From Pseudomonadota bacterium (GTDB lineage Bacteria; Pseudomonadota; Alphaproteobacteria; Rhizobiales; Xanthobacteraceae): a stretch of 5,253 nucleotides of DNA. This document shows, piece after piece, positions 1 to 5,253 of this stretch; position 1 is the stretch's first letter; every line of letters begins with the position of its first letter. Where the stretch lies: positions 1-5,253 of the forward strand of contig JAEXXW010000523.1 of NCBI GenBank assembly GCA_023405565.1, written 5' to 3'. The notes beneath the pieces were generated by a model that was not told the origin of the DNA, made no database searches, and saw only the letters and a list, made by a program, of their open reading frames with translations. Made by a program: the position numbers and the translations under genes.

Positions 1-50
1 CCCTGGCTCACCCACTGCCCCGTGCTGGACGCTCGAAAAATCGGCATTCG

Positions 51-65
51 CGCAATTTTATTTCG
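51..65. promoter_or_regulatory. possible Lrp-type binding site upstream of the regulator gene
   Basis: The 15 bases CGCAATTTTATTTCG have the general shape of Lrp sites: an AT-rich centre with C/G at both edges. They lie about 60 bases before the regulator's start codon, where an autoregulatory site would be expected. The match to the E. coli Lrp consensus is only partial (roughly 10 of 15 degenerate positions), and no clear -35/-10 pair could be found nearby, so this is a weak suggestion. Confidence 0.15.
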
Positions 66-123
66 TGATTGGCGGGTCTATCTCTATGGTTCGCAATCTC
101 GATGAACAAGGACCGCCGCGGCA

Positions 124-609
124 ATGCTCGCCCGACTCGACGCTATCGACCGGAAAATCCTGGCTGAGCTGCAGGAGGATGGCCGCATCACCAATGTGGA
201 ACTGGCCCGTCGCGTTGGTATCTCGGCACCGCCATGCTTGCGGCGTGTCAGAGCGCTGGAGGAGGCGGGATATATCCGCGGCTATCGGGCGCTGCTGGAC
301 GAAAAGCGCCTCGGCTACGAGATCACGATTTTCGCGCTGGTGCATTTGTCGAGCCAGGCCGATGCCGACTTGGCCGCTTTCGAAAATTTCGTGCGGGCGC
401 AGCCGCTGGTGCGCGAGTGCTGGATGCTGTCGGGCGAGGTCGATTTCATCCTGAAATGCGTGGCGCCGGATCTGAAGACCTTCCAGGCCTTCGTCAATGA
501 ACTGACCGGAGCGCCGCATGTTCGCAACGTGAAAACCTCGCTCACCTTGCGTGTGTCGAAGGATGCGCCGATCGTGCCGATGGACGAGGCGCAGATCGCC
601 AACAGTTAG
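124..609 (+). CDS. Lrp/AsnC-family transcriptional regulator
   Basis: A 161-residue protein of the usual length for the Lrp/AsnC (feast/famine) family, which are DNA-binding regulators that respond to amino acids or related small molecules. The N-terminal winged helix-turn-helix is plain: residues 6-20 (DAIDRKILAELQEDG) form the first helix, TNVELARRVGIS at 23-34 the second, and PPCLRRVRALEEAGYI at 36-51 the recognition helix. The C-terminal ligand-binding RAM domain covers about 65-145, with GEVDFIL at 104-110 in place of the family's G-D-Y-D-like motif and VKTSLTL at 136-142. The ATG at 124 is the first possible start, because an in-frame stop lies at 103-105; AAGGA at 108-112 is a Shine-Dalgarno at a rather long 11-base spacing. 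The gene stands alone on this strand, 214 bases before the hydrolase gene. Its targets and effector cannot be told; autoregulation is common in the family. Family call is very secure, specific role unknown. Confidence 0.95.
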   Translation: MLARLDAIDRKILAELQEDGRITNVELARRVGISAPPCLRRVRALEEAGYIRGYRALLDEKRLGYEITIFALVHLSSQADADLAAFENFVRAQPLVRECWMLSGEVDFILKCVAPDLKTFQAFVNELTGAPHVRNVKTSLTLRVSKDAPIVPMDEAQIANS

Positions 610-758
610 AGTGTCGCCGTCGCGCTTCCCGCAACAGGGACATGTGGATCAGCCGTCCCGGCGTGGCCTGTAGTCAGATATTGGCACAAGATACGGGCAC
701 TGCAGGATCGTTCAATCAGGACGGCAGCCTCCCCAATACCTTTCCGTTCGGCTGGATG

Positions 759-781
759 GGCGGCGGCATTTCATCGCCGCC
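759..781. repeat. GC-rich inverted repeat in the hydrolase leader
   Basis: GGCGGCG (759-765) and CGCCGCC (775-781) form a perfect 7-bp stem around a 9-base loop. It ends 42 bases before the hydrolase start codon. There is no run of T after it, so it is not a standard intrinsic terminator; it could be an mRNA leader hairpin, a terminator remnant or chance in GC-rich DNA. The rest of the 610-823 gap shows no gene I would accept, no clear promoter and no clear terminator for the preceding regulator gene. Confidence 0.3.
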
Positions 782-811
782 GGCCTTGTTTCCAGTGGGA
801 AAAGTGTTCGG

Positions 812-817
812 AAGGAG
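812..817 (+). promoter_or_regulatory. ribosome binding site of the hydrolase gene
   Basis: AAGGAG, 6 bases before the ATG at 824. It is strong and well spaced, and fixes the start that leaves a complete signal peptide. Confidence 0.85.
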
Positions 818-823
818 AACCAT

Positions 824-1597
824 ATGTCGAATGCTTTAACTTTGATTGCGTCGGCAGCGCTTGTGCTTGGCGCAAGTGCGACCGGAGCCTTGGCGGCGGA
901 TCGTGCGCCGGTGAAGTCCGTCGTTCTGGTGCATGGCGGCTTTGTCGACGGGTCTGGATGGGAGGCCGTCTATTACCTCCTCAAGAAGGATGGCTACAAC
1001 GTAACGATCGTCCAGAACCCGACAACGTCTTTGGCCGACGACGTCGCTGTCACGAAGCGGGCCATCGCTGCCGCTCCCGGCAAGGTTATTCTGGTCGGCC
1101 ATTCTTACGGGGGCGTGGTGGTGTCCGAAGCCGGCACTGACCCCAAGGTGGCAGGGGTTGTCTATATCGCCGCCTTTGCGCCGGACGCTGGCGAGTCGGT
1201 TTCGAGCCTCATCGCCAATCCGCCGAAGGGCGCGCCGGTGCCGCCCATTCTGCCGCCCGTGGATGGCTTCCTGTTTCTTGACCGGACGAAGTTTGCAGCC
1301 TCTTTTGCCGCGGATGTTCGCCCTGAGCTGGCCTCGTTCATGGCCGACTCGCAGGTTCCGTGGGGCGTCGGAGCTTTGGATGGCAAGGTCACTGTACCGG
1401 CCTGGAAGGTGAAACCAAGCTGGTACCTTGTTGCTGCCGACGACAAGATGATTCCCCCGGCGGCTCAGCGAACGATGGCAAGCCGGGCGAAGGCCACTGT
1501 CGTGGAGACACCGGGCAGCCATGCGATCTATGTTTCGAACCCCGGTGCCGTTGCCAAGCTCATCGAACAGGCCGCTGCCAACGCACGTGGCGACTAA
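824..1597 (+). CDS. exported alpha/beta-fold hydrolase (esterase-like)
   Basis: A 257-residue alpha/beta hydrolase of the small esterase type (Abhydrolase_6-like, the group that includes plant salicylate and methyl-ester esterases and bacterial EstC-like enzymes). Residues 1-24 look like a Sec signal peptide: a short polar start, a hydrophobic core (ALTLIASAALVLGASAT) and an ALA cleavage motif before Ala25-Asp26, so the enzyme should reach the periplasm or outside. The core then shows LVHGG at 35-39 (oxyanion region, with the following FVDGSGW), the nucleophile elbow GHSYG at 92-96 with Ser94, the acid at Asp206 or Asp207 (AADDKMIP) and the catalytic His233 (GSHAIYVSNP). The full triad is therefore present and the protein should be active. 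A strong Shine-Dalgarno sets the start. GC is about 65% (117 of 180 over 1021-1200), like the housekeeping genes. The AraC regulator gene 148 bases downstream is its likely genetic partner. The substrate cannot be inferred; automatic names such as chloroperoxidase or pimeloyl-ACP methyl ester esterase would overstate what is known. Confidence 0.93.
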   Translation: MSNALTLIASAALVLGASATGALAADRAPVKSVVLVHGGFVDGSGWEAVYYLLKKDGYNVTIVQNPTTSLADDVAVTKRAIAAAPGKVILVGHSYGGVVVSEAGTDPKVAGVVYIAAFAPDAGESVSSLIANPPKGAPVPPILPPVDGFLFLDRTKFAASFAADVRPELASFMADSQVPWGVGALDGKVTVPAWKVKPSWYLVAADDKMIPPAAQRTMASRAKATVVETPGSHAIYVSNPGAVAKLIEQAAANARGD

Positions 1598-1610
1598 TCC
1601 GACTTAACGG

Positions 1611-1639
1611 TCTGGGCACCGATCCTGTTGGTGCCCAGA
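1611..1639 (+). terminator. stem-loop after the hydrolase gene, possible terminator
   Basis: A perfect 10-bp stem (TCTGGGCACC at 1611-1620 with GGTGCCCAGA at 1630-1639) around a 9-base loop begins 13 bases after the hydrolase stop codon. Position and strength fit the 3' end of a transcript. No T-run follows, so it may act as a weak or factor-assisted terminator, or as a 3'-end stabiliser. It argues against simple strong cotranscription of the hydrolase and AraC genes. Confidence 0.5.
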
Positions 1640-1667
1640 TAGTCCGAGATAATGTGAGCGCATCATC

Positions 1668-1707
1668 TGGACTTGCCTGGATCATTGGTCGCGGGTGCGT
1701 GGACTTG
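1668..1707. repeat. 8-bp direct repeat upstream of the AraC gene, operator candidate
   Basis: TGGACTTG occurs at 1668-1675 and again at 1700-1707, a 32-base period, close to three helical turns. AraC-family proteins bind direct repeats on one face of the helix, so these could be half-sites for the regulator encoded just downstream. By rough count an 8-base repeat within a gap of this size has something like a one-in-six chance of arising at random, so this is only suggestive. A -10-like GATAAT lies at 1648-1653 without a good -35. Confidence 0.2.
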
Positions 1708-1734
1708 GTCGTGAAGTTTGGCATTGGCGAATAG

Positions 1735-1740
1735 AGGAGG
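1735..1740 (+). promoter_or_regulatory. ribosome binding site that sets the AraC start
   Basis: AGGAGG, 5 bases before the ATG at 1746. This is nearly ideal and decides the start: the reading frame is open back to a possible GTG or ATG at 1695, but that site lies upstream of this element and would add 17 residues unlike the family. Confidence 0.85.
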
Positions 1741-1745
1741 TCGGC

Positions 1746-2651
1746 ATGACCCTCAATGTCAGGTTGGTCGAAGTCGCCACTGTGCCGATTGGCCTTCCTC
1801 GCAAGACAGAGCACAAACTCGCCGTGCGGGGGCTTTCAAGCTCGCGGTTGATCGCCGCCGACGTCAACTATGGCTTCAAGCCGATCGATAGCAATCCGGA
1901 ATTTCCCACTTGGGAAGATGCCTACAGCATCGGCGTGCACTTTAATGACGAACTGAGCGACGTCTTCCTGGACGGTCGGAGCTATGCCCACCCCGTTCGG
2001 AAGGGGCAGACCCATTTCCTTTATGTGTCGAGTCTGGCGCACATCGATTTCACCACGCCTCGACATACGCAGGAGGTGTTGCTGCAGCGAAATTTTATGC
2101 AGGAGATCGCAGACGATCTGGAGGTGCCACGTGTCACCCATCTTGGGCGGAGTCTTTACCACGTGACGGACGATCCGGTGTTTCGGCATCTGGCTTTACG
2201 AATTCATCCATTCTTCGATGCGCCCGAGACGATTGATCCGCTTTTTGCCGACCACTACATGTGGAGCCTTGGTATTTACCTGTGCGCTCACTACGGCGAT
2301 CTCGCTGTGCGTCGTCCGGTAACCGGAGGCTTGAGTTCCTGGCAGGAACGGCTGGCGAAGGACGTGATCGAGACCAGCCTTATCGGTGGTATCGGCCTCG
2401 CTGAACTCGCTGCGCTATGTGGATTGCGGACCAGCCAGTTCGCACATGCCTTCAAGCGCTCGATGGGCGTGGCTCCCTATCAATGGCTGCTTCGGCGCCG
2501 CATCGCCCGGGCCAAGGATCTTCTCATCCGCGGCGAGACTTCGCTCGCGGATGTCGCATTGGCGTCCGGCTTTGCCGACCAAAGTCATCTGACCCGCTCC
2601 TTCGCGCGGCAGGTCGGCGTGACGCCCGGAGCCTGGCGGGTCTTGCACTGA
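1746..2651 (+). CDS. AraC/XylS-family transcriptional regulator
   Basis: A 301-residue regulator, a typical AraC-family length. The C-terminal DNA-binding domain (about 203-299) holds both helix-turn-helix units: LAELAALCGLRTSQFAHAFK at 218-237 and TSLADVALASGFADQSHLTR at 265-284, ending in the family signature FARQVGVTPGAWR (286-298). The first unit is followed by the usual GVAPYQWLLRRRIARAKDLL linker at 241-260. The N-terminal 200 residues are an effector or dimerisation domain without a motif I can tie to a ligand; the stretch FMQEIADDLEVPRVTHLG (117-134) resembles that of many AraC proteins of soil proteobacteria. GC is lower than in the neighbours: 165 of 300 (55%) over 1921-2220, against 65% in the carB part, which hints at separate acquisition. 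It may regulate the hydrolase upstream, itself, or the convergent doxX; this is inference from position. The family call is very secure. Confidence 0.95.
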   Translation: MTLNVRLVEVATVPIGLPRKTEHKLAVRGLSSSRLIAADVNYGFKPIDSNPEFPTWEDAYSIGVHFNDELSDVFLDGRSYAHPVRKGQTHFLYVSSLAHIDFTTPRHTQEVLLQRNFMQEIADDLEVPRVTHLGRSLYHVTDDPVFRHLALRIHPFFDAPETIDPLFADHYMWSLGIYLCAHYGDLAVRRPVTGGLSSWQERLAKDVIETSLIGGIGLAELAALCGLRTSQFAHAFKRSMGVAPYQWLLRRRIARAKDLLIRGETSLADVALASGFADQSHLTRSFARQVGVTPGAWRVLH

Positions 2652-2680
2652 GCTGCCACTGCGCAGCGAGCGACGGTCGA

Positions 2681-2744
2681 GCGGAGAGACAAGCCTTTGC
2701 GATGCATCGGCATGGTCTCCGCCCGACGATCTGCTGATCAGCAG
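2681..2744. other. palindromic spacer between convergent genes
   Basis: The 100-base gap between the AraC stop and the doxX stop holds three symmetrical elements: a 7-bp stem GCGGAGA (2681-2687) with TCTCCGC (2716-2722), a 10-base palindrome CGATGCATCG (2700-2709) inside its loop, and a 14-base perfect palindrome CTGCTGATCAGCAG at 2731-2744. Placed between two converging genes, they may help end transcription from both sides, or one palindrome could be a protein site. No T-run supports intrinsic termination in either direction. Confidence 0.35.
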
Positions 2745-2751
2745 TGGACGG

Positions 2752-3153
2752 TTACGCGCTCTTACGCGCTGCGTCGACGCTCAATGAGCCGCCACCGGCG
2801 ACCGCCATGTAGAGAAAGATGAAGCAGAACAGGATTGCGAGGTTGCCGCCGTTGAGGATCGGATAAATGTCGCGGCCCGCATGTCCGATGAAATAGGCGA
2901 ACGCCATCAGGCCCGAGAGAACGAAGGCGGTCGGCCGGGTGAACAAGCCGATGATGATCAGCACGCCGCCGATCAGTTCAAGAACACCCGCGATCCAGGG
3001 AAGGCTGAAGGATTGCAGTTTTGCGAACATGGCGACCTGCGGAAACCCGAGCAGCTTTGCCATACCATATTGCAGGAGCACGAGGCCGACCATGATGCGG
3101 AGAATGCTCAACACATAGGGGCGCCAGTTCGTTTGGATGTCTTTCAGTGCCAT
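2752..3153 (-). CDS. DoxX-family small membrane protein
   Basis: A 133-residue integral membrane protein of the DoxX family. Four hydrophobic segments can be read: about 13-31 (YVLSILRIMVGLVLLQYGM), 52-72 (PWIAGVLELIGGVLIIIGLF), 75-92 (TAFVLSGLMAFAYFIGHA) and 102-119 (GGNLAILFCFIFLYMAVAG). Family marks include G-x-x-K-L after the first helix (GMAKLLGFP, 30-38), ELIGGVLIIIGLFTRPTA across the second and third helices, the PILNGG loop before the last helix (98-103) and the tail GGSLSVD (121-127). DoxX proteins are found near redox and detoxification genes, and the biochemical role of most is unknown. From memory the position after NGG is usually acidic (Glu or Asp) in the family, whereas Asn104 occurs here. 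The ATG at 3153 has a weak purine-rich GGGAA 7 bases ahead. It faces the hydrolase-AraC pair and is cut off from greA by a strong terminator, so it needs its own promoter. Confidence 0.93.
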   Translation of the reverse strand: MALKDIQTNWRPYVLSILRIMVGLVLLQYGMAKLLGFPQVAMFAKLQSFSLPWIAGVLELIGGVLIIIGLFTRPTAFVLSGLMAFAYFIGHAGRDIYPILNGGNLAILFCFIFLYMAVAGGGSLSVDAARKSA

Positions 3154-3211
3154 CAGTAATTCCCGTGTGAGATCTGGAAAGGTGAGACGTTCCGCATTTC
3201 ATGCGATGCGC

Positions 3212-3239
3212 ATTCTTGTCATCGTGCTTTCGTCGTAAA
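3212..3239 (-). promoter_or_regulatory. candidate doxX promoter
   Basis: On the minus strand TTTACG (3239-3234) and AAGAAT (3217-3212) are separated by 16 bases; each matches the sigma-70 consensus at 4 of 6 positions. Transcription would start some 50 bases before the doxX start codon. The terminator upstream of this point means doxX must have a promoter in 3154-3359, and this is the best pair I could find, but it is weak. Confidence 0.22.
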
Positions 3240-3280
3240 TCCGTTCACATCCCCGTGGGTGCGCGCATTACGCCAGACGT

Positions 3281-3314
3281 TGCGGCTTTGTTGCCGCAGT
3301 TACCGCCGCGTAAC
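3281..3314. repeat. two adjacent inverted repeats upstream of doxX
   Basis: TGCGGC (3281-3286) pairs with GCCGCA (3293-3298) around TTTGTT, and directly next to it GTTAC (3299-3303) pairs with GTAAC (3310-3314) around CGCCGC. They lie about 45 bases upstream of the candidate doxX promoter, between it and the greA terminator. They could be regulator sites or part of the greA 3' region; no function can be assigned. The rest of 3154-3359 shows no gene. Confidence 0.3.
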
Positions 3315-3359
3315 CGGCGCGAATTTTTCACTTGAAGCTGATCGGTGCGACGTTGACGC

Positions 3360-3390
3360 AAAAAAATCGCCGGGCAAAGCGCCCGGCGAT
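3360..3390 (-). terminator. intrinsic terminator of greA
   Basis: Read on the minus strand, a perfect 10-bp stem (ATCGCCGGGC, 3390-3381, with GCCCGGCGAT, 3375-3366) with a 5-base loop is followed at once by TTTTTTT (3366-3360). This is a classic Rho-independent terminator, 47 bases after the greA stop codon. There is no T-run on the plus strand, so it works in one direction only. Confidence 0.93.
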
Positions 3391-3437
3391 CAATTACATC
3401 TAAATGAATATAATTCTGGAATAGGGTCGGTGCCGCC

Positions 3438-3911
3438 TCAGCGCCACTCCACCTTCAGAACTTCATAGGCCTTGGCGCCGCCAGGTGTGACGACTTCCAC
3501 GCTGGCGCCTTTCTTCTTGCCAAGAAGGGCGCGGGCCAGCGGTGAAGAAATCGAGATACGGCCGGATTTGGCGTCTGCTTCAGGTTCGCCGACGATCTGC
3601 CACACCTGCTTCTTCTCGGTGTCCTCGTCCACGAGCGTCACTGTGGCGCCGAACTTGACGGTGTCGCCAGACAGTTTCGAGACGTCGATCACCTCGGCGC
3701 GCGCCATCTTGTCTTCGAGCTCGGCGATGCGGCCCTCATTATGAGACTGCGCTTCCTTGGCGGCATGATATTCGGCGTTTTCCGAAAGGTCGCCGTGGCC
3801 GCGCGCCTCCGTAATCTGCTGGATGATGCGCGGGCGCTCCACTTGCTGGCAGTGCTTCAGCTCGGTTTCGAGCGCCGTGTAGCCGGCCGCCGTCATCGGG
3901 ATCTTTTCCAT
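3438..3911 (-). CDS. greA: transcription elongation factor GreA
   Basis: A 157-residue protein, the standard GreA length. GreA enters the secondary channel of RNA polymerase and stimulates cleavage of the backtracked transcript so that stalled complexes can restart. The N-terminal coiled coil runs over about residues 8-75, with the tip motif [14 protein letters not shown] (40-53) carrying the two acidic residues Asp41 and Glu44 that help hold the catalytic metal ion. The C-terminal FKBP-like domain starts near [13 protein letters not shown] (81-93) and contains [29 protein letters not shown] (107-135), highly typical of the family. The start was set at the ATG at 3911 because [15 protein letters not shown] matches GreA N-termini; the frame is open 15 codons further to 3956 but that extension is not GreA-like. 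GGAGG lies 10 bases before the start, with a nearer GGAAG. It follows carB by 146 bases on the same strand and ends at an intrinsic terminator. Confidence 0.98.
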   Translation of the reverse strand: MEKIPMTAAGYTALETELKHCQQVERPRIIQQITEARGHGDLSENAEYHAAKEAQSHNEGRIAELEDKMARAEVIDVSKLSGDTVKFGATVTLVDEDTEKKQVWQIVGEPEADAKSGRISISSPLARALLGKKKGASVEVVTPGGAKAYEVLKVEWR

Positions 3912-3926
3912 CGTCTTCCAACCTCC

Positions 3927-4052
3927 GGCCCCGGGCCAATGGCCCCGAGGGCACAAAAAGACAAAAGTGCTGATCGCAGGCCGGCCACTTTGCCCGGCAC
4001 GCGATCGAACTTCTGTCCAGAAACAACCGCCACCAACACGCCGGAACGGCGT
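3927..4052 (-). promoter_or_regulatory. structured spacer between carB and greA
   Basis: Three hairpins can be drawn on the minus strand. Five bases after the carB stop, ACGCCG/CGGCGT (4052-4047 with 4043-4038) forms a 6-bp stem with a TTC loop. GCCGG/CCGGC (3998-3994 with 3984-3980) has a 9-base loop and is followed, after a gap of 12 bases, by the T-rich CTTTTGTCTTTTT (3967-3955). Just before the greA ribosome site, GGGCC/GGCCC closes an ATT loop, and a further four pairs form beyond one mismatch. Together these may weakly end or attenuate carB transcription and affect greA translation. No good promoter for greA was found here, so some readthrough from carB is likely. Confidence 0.35.
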
Positions 4053-4057
4053 CTGGT

Positions 4058-5253
4058 TCAGTTCCGACTGCCGAAATAATTCTGCAGCGCGCGGACCTCG
4101 AGGTCACCCTCGAGAAAGGCTTTTATTCCTCTGGCCGCCGCGACGGCTCCGGAAAGAGTGGTGTAATACGGCACTTTATGCAAGAGGGCAGCGGCCCGGA
4201 GCGACCTTGAGTCCGCCAGGGCCTGTGCCCCCTCGGTGGTATTGAATACGAGCTGGACCTCGCCGTTCTTGATCGCATCCACGATATGGGGCCGGCCTTC
4301 CAGCACCTTGTTGATCTTCGACGAGGGTACCCCCTGTTCGTCAAGATATCGTTTGGTTCCGGACGTGGCGATGATCTTGAAGCCCAGCTTCGACAGCATC
4401 CCGAGGGTTTCGATGATCCGCGGCTTGTCCTGGTCGCGAACCGAGACGAACACCGTCCCGGCGCGCGGCACCCGGGTTCCACTACCCATCTGGCTCTTGG
4501 CGAAGGCGATATCGAAATTCCGGTCGAGGCCCATGACCTCGCCGGTGGACTTCATCTCCGGCCCGAGCACCGTATCGACGCCGGGGAAGCGGGCGAACGG
4601 GAAGACGGCTTCCTTGACGCCGGTATGGTCGAAGCGTGGTGTCTCAAGCTTGAAATTCGCCAGCGGCTCGCCGGCCATCACGCGCGAGGCGATCTTGGCG
4701 ACCGGCAATCCGATCACCTTGGCGACGAACGGCACCGTGCGCGACGCACGCGGATTGACTTCGAGCACGTAGATCTCGCGATCCTTGATCGCGTATTGCA
4801 CGTTCATCAGGCCGCCGACATTCAGCGCCAGCGCCAGCGCGCGGGTCTGCCGTTCGAGTTCAGCAATCAGATCGGCATCGAGCGAATGCGGCGGCAGCGC
4901 GCAGGCTGAGTCGCCCGAATGCACGCCCGCTTCCTCGATATGTTCCATGATGCCGGCGATGAAAGTATCCTTGCCGTCGGCCAGGCAATCGACGTCGACT
5001 TCCACCGCATCCGACAGATAGCGATCGAGCAGCAGCGGACGCTTTGCCGACACCACAAGTTCCGACGGGCGATCGAGATCGCCGGTCAGCCGCGCCAGAT
5101 AGCGGTCGAGCTGATGCGTGTCGTGGACGATTTCCATCGCACGGCCGCCGAGCACGTAGGACGGACGGATCACGATCGGGAAGCCGATTTGGCCGGCAAT
5201 CGCGCGCGCTTCCTGCGGTGATGTCGCAATCGCATTCTGCGGCTGTTTCAGGC
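4058..5253 (-). CDS. carB: carbamoyl-phosphate synthase large subunit, C-terminal part
   Basis: The C-terminal 397 residues of CarB; the 5' part lies beyond the right edge (full proteins are about 1,070-1,160 residues). CarB uses ammonia supplied by CarA, bicarbonate and two ATP to make carbamoyl phosphate for arginine and pyrimidine synthesis. Counting from the first whole codon (5251), residues 1-200 belong to the second (carbamate kinase) ATP-grasp half: [20 protein letters not shown] at 23-42, [21 protein letters not shown] at 73-93, GDSACALPP at 113-121 and the metal/ATP-binding [15 protein letters not shown] at 164-178. The allosteric MGS-like domain follows at about 266-390, with [18 protein letters not shown] (291-308), VFNTTEG (335-341) and [11 protein letters not shown] (366-376); in E. 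coli this domain binds UMP, IMP and ornithine. The reading frame stays open to the window edge; the GTG at 5173 is an internal valine, not a start. The gene reads towards greA and no defect is visible. Confidence 0.98.
   Translation of the reverse strand, partial: LKQPQNAIATSPQEARAIAGQIGFPIVIRPSYVLGGRAMEIVHDTHQLDRYLARLTGDLDRPSELVVSAKRPLLLDRYLSDAVEVDVDCLADGKDTFIAGIMEHIEEAGVHSGDSACALPPHSLDADLIAELERQTRALALALNVGGLMNVQYAIKDREIYVLEVNPRASRTVPFVAKVIGLPVAKIASRVMAGEPLANFKLETPRFDHTGVKEAVFPFARFPGVDTVLGPEMKSTGEVMGLDRNFDIAFAKSQMGSGTRVPRAGTVFVSVRDQDKPRIIETLGMLSKLGFKIIATSGTKRYLDEQGVPSSKINKVLEGRPHIVDAIKNGEVQLVFNTTEGAQALADSRSLRAAALLHKVPYYTTLSGAVAAARGIKAFLEGDLEVRALQNYFGSRN

Noticed and set aside
1..47. Possible start of a divergent minus-strand gene at 47
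   Set aside because: Only about 15 codons are visible, with no family resemblance and no clear ribosome site, so it cannot be supported.
58..519. 153-codon minus-strand reading frame opposite the Lrp gene
   Set aside because: Antisense shadow of a clear Lrp/AsnC protein, with no ribosome site or family resemblance seen.
682..704. Possible sigma-54 promoter (TGGCAC at 682-687) before the hydrolase gene
   Set aside because: The -12 element (TTGC) is not present at the required spacing.
642..839. 65-codon plus-strand reading frame before the hydrolase gene
   Set aside because: No Shine-Dalgarno, no recognisable motif, runs through the leader hairpin and overlaps the well-supported hydrolase start.
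836..1522. 228-codon minus-strand reading frame opposite the hydrolase
   Set aside because: Antisense to a gene with signal peptide and full catalytic triad; Arg-rich and without motifs.
1695..1745. Upstream start adding 17 residues to the AraC protein
   Set aside because: The near-ideal AGGAGG lies inside this extension, 5 bases before the ATG at 1746, so the later start is preferred.
3912..3956. 15-residue N-terminal extension of GreA
   Set aside because: The extension contains the hairpin and ribosome site of greA, and known GreA proteins begin with the MEKIPMT-like segment.
4286..4909. 207-codon plus-strand reading frame opposite carB
   Set aside because: It is antisense to highly conserved CarB sequence; its composition (rich in Arg, Asp, His, Gly) is that expected of a GC-rich shadow frame.

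Overview
The window looks like a piece of a high-GC alphaproteobacterial chromosome, most likely from the Bradyrhizobium / Rhodopseudomonas / Afipia group. This rests on the character of the proteins (a short Lrp/AsnC regulator, a CarB tail running towards GreA) and on GC of about 65% in the housekeeping part (194 of 300 bases counted by hand over 4561-4860). The genus is an inference from memory, not a search result.

Layout. Left end: an Lrp/AsnC-family regulator (124-609, +) with about 120 bases of upstream DNA. Middle: a module of three genes. A secreted alpha/beta hydrolase (824-1597, +) is followed by an AraC-family regulator (1746-2651, +); facing them is a small DoxX-family membrane protein (2752-3153, -). 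Right end: two housekeeping genes read leftwards, carB (4058-5253, -, C-terminal 397 residues only) and then greA (3438-3911, -). greA ends at a textbook intrinsic terminator at 3360-3390, the clearest regulatory element here.

How the parts may work together. CarB makes carbamoyl phosphate for arginine and pyrimidine synthesis, and GreA rescues backtracked RNA polymerase. They are adjacent and co-oriented, but separated by 146 bases containing hairpins. The AraC regulator is the obvious candidate to control the hydrolase upstream of it, itself, or the convergent doxX; none of these is proven. A 10-bp hairpin between hydrolase and AraC genes suggests they are at least partly separate transcripts. 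The hydrolase has an export signal and an intact Ser-Asp-His triad, so it should act outside the cytoplasm; its substrate cannot be read from the sequence.

All six genes belong to known families, and I see no CRISPR array, tRNA, rRNA, insertion sequence, toxin-antitoxin pair or defence system. I found no convincing undescribed system. The observations most worth checking are the hydrolase-AraC-DoxX module sitting beside housekeeping genes, the low GC of the AraC gene, and the structured carB-greA spacer. The two longest stretches without a gene are 610-823 and 3154-3437; both are shorter than 300 bases and hold only the small elements listed.
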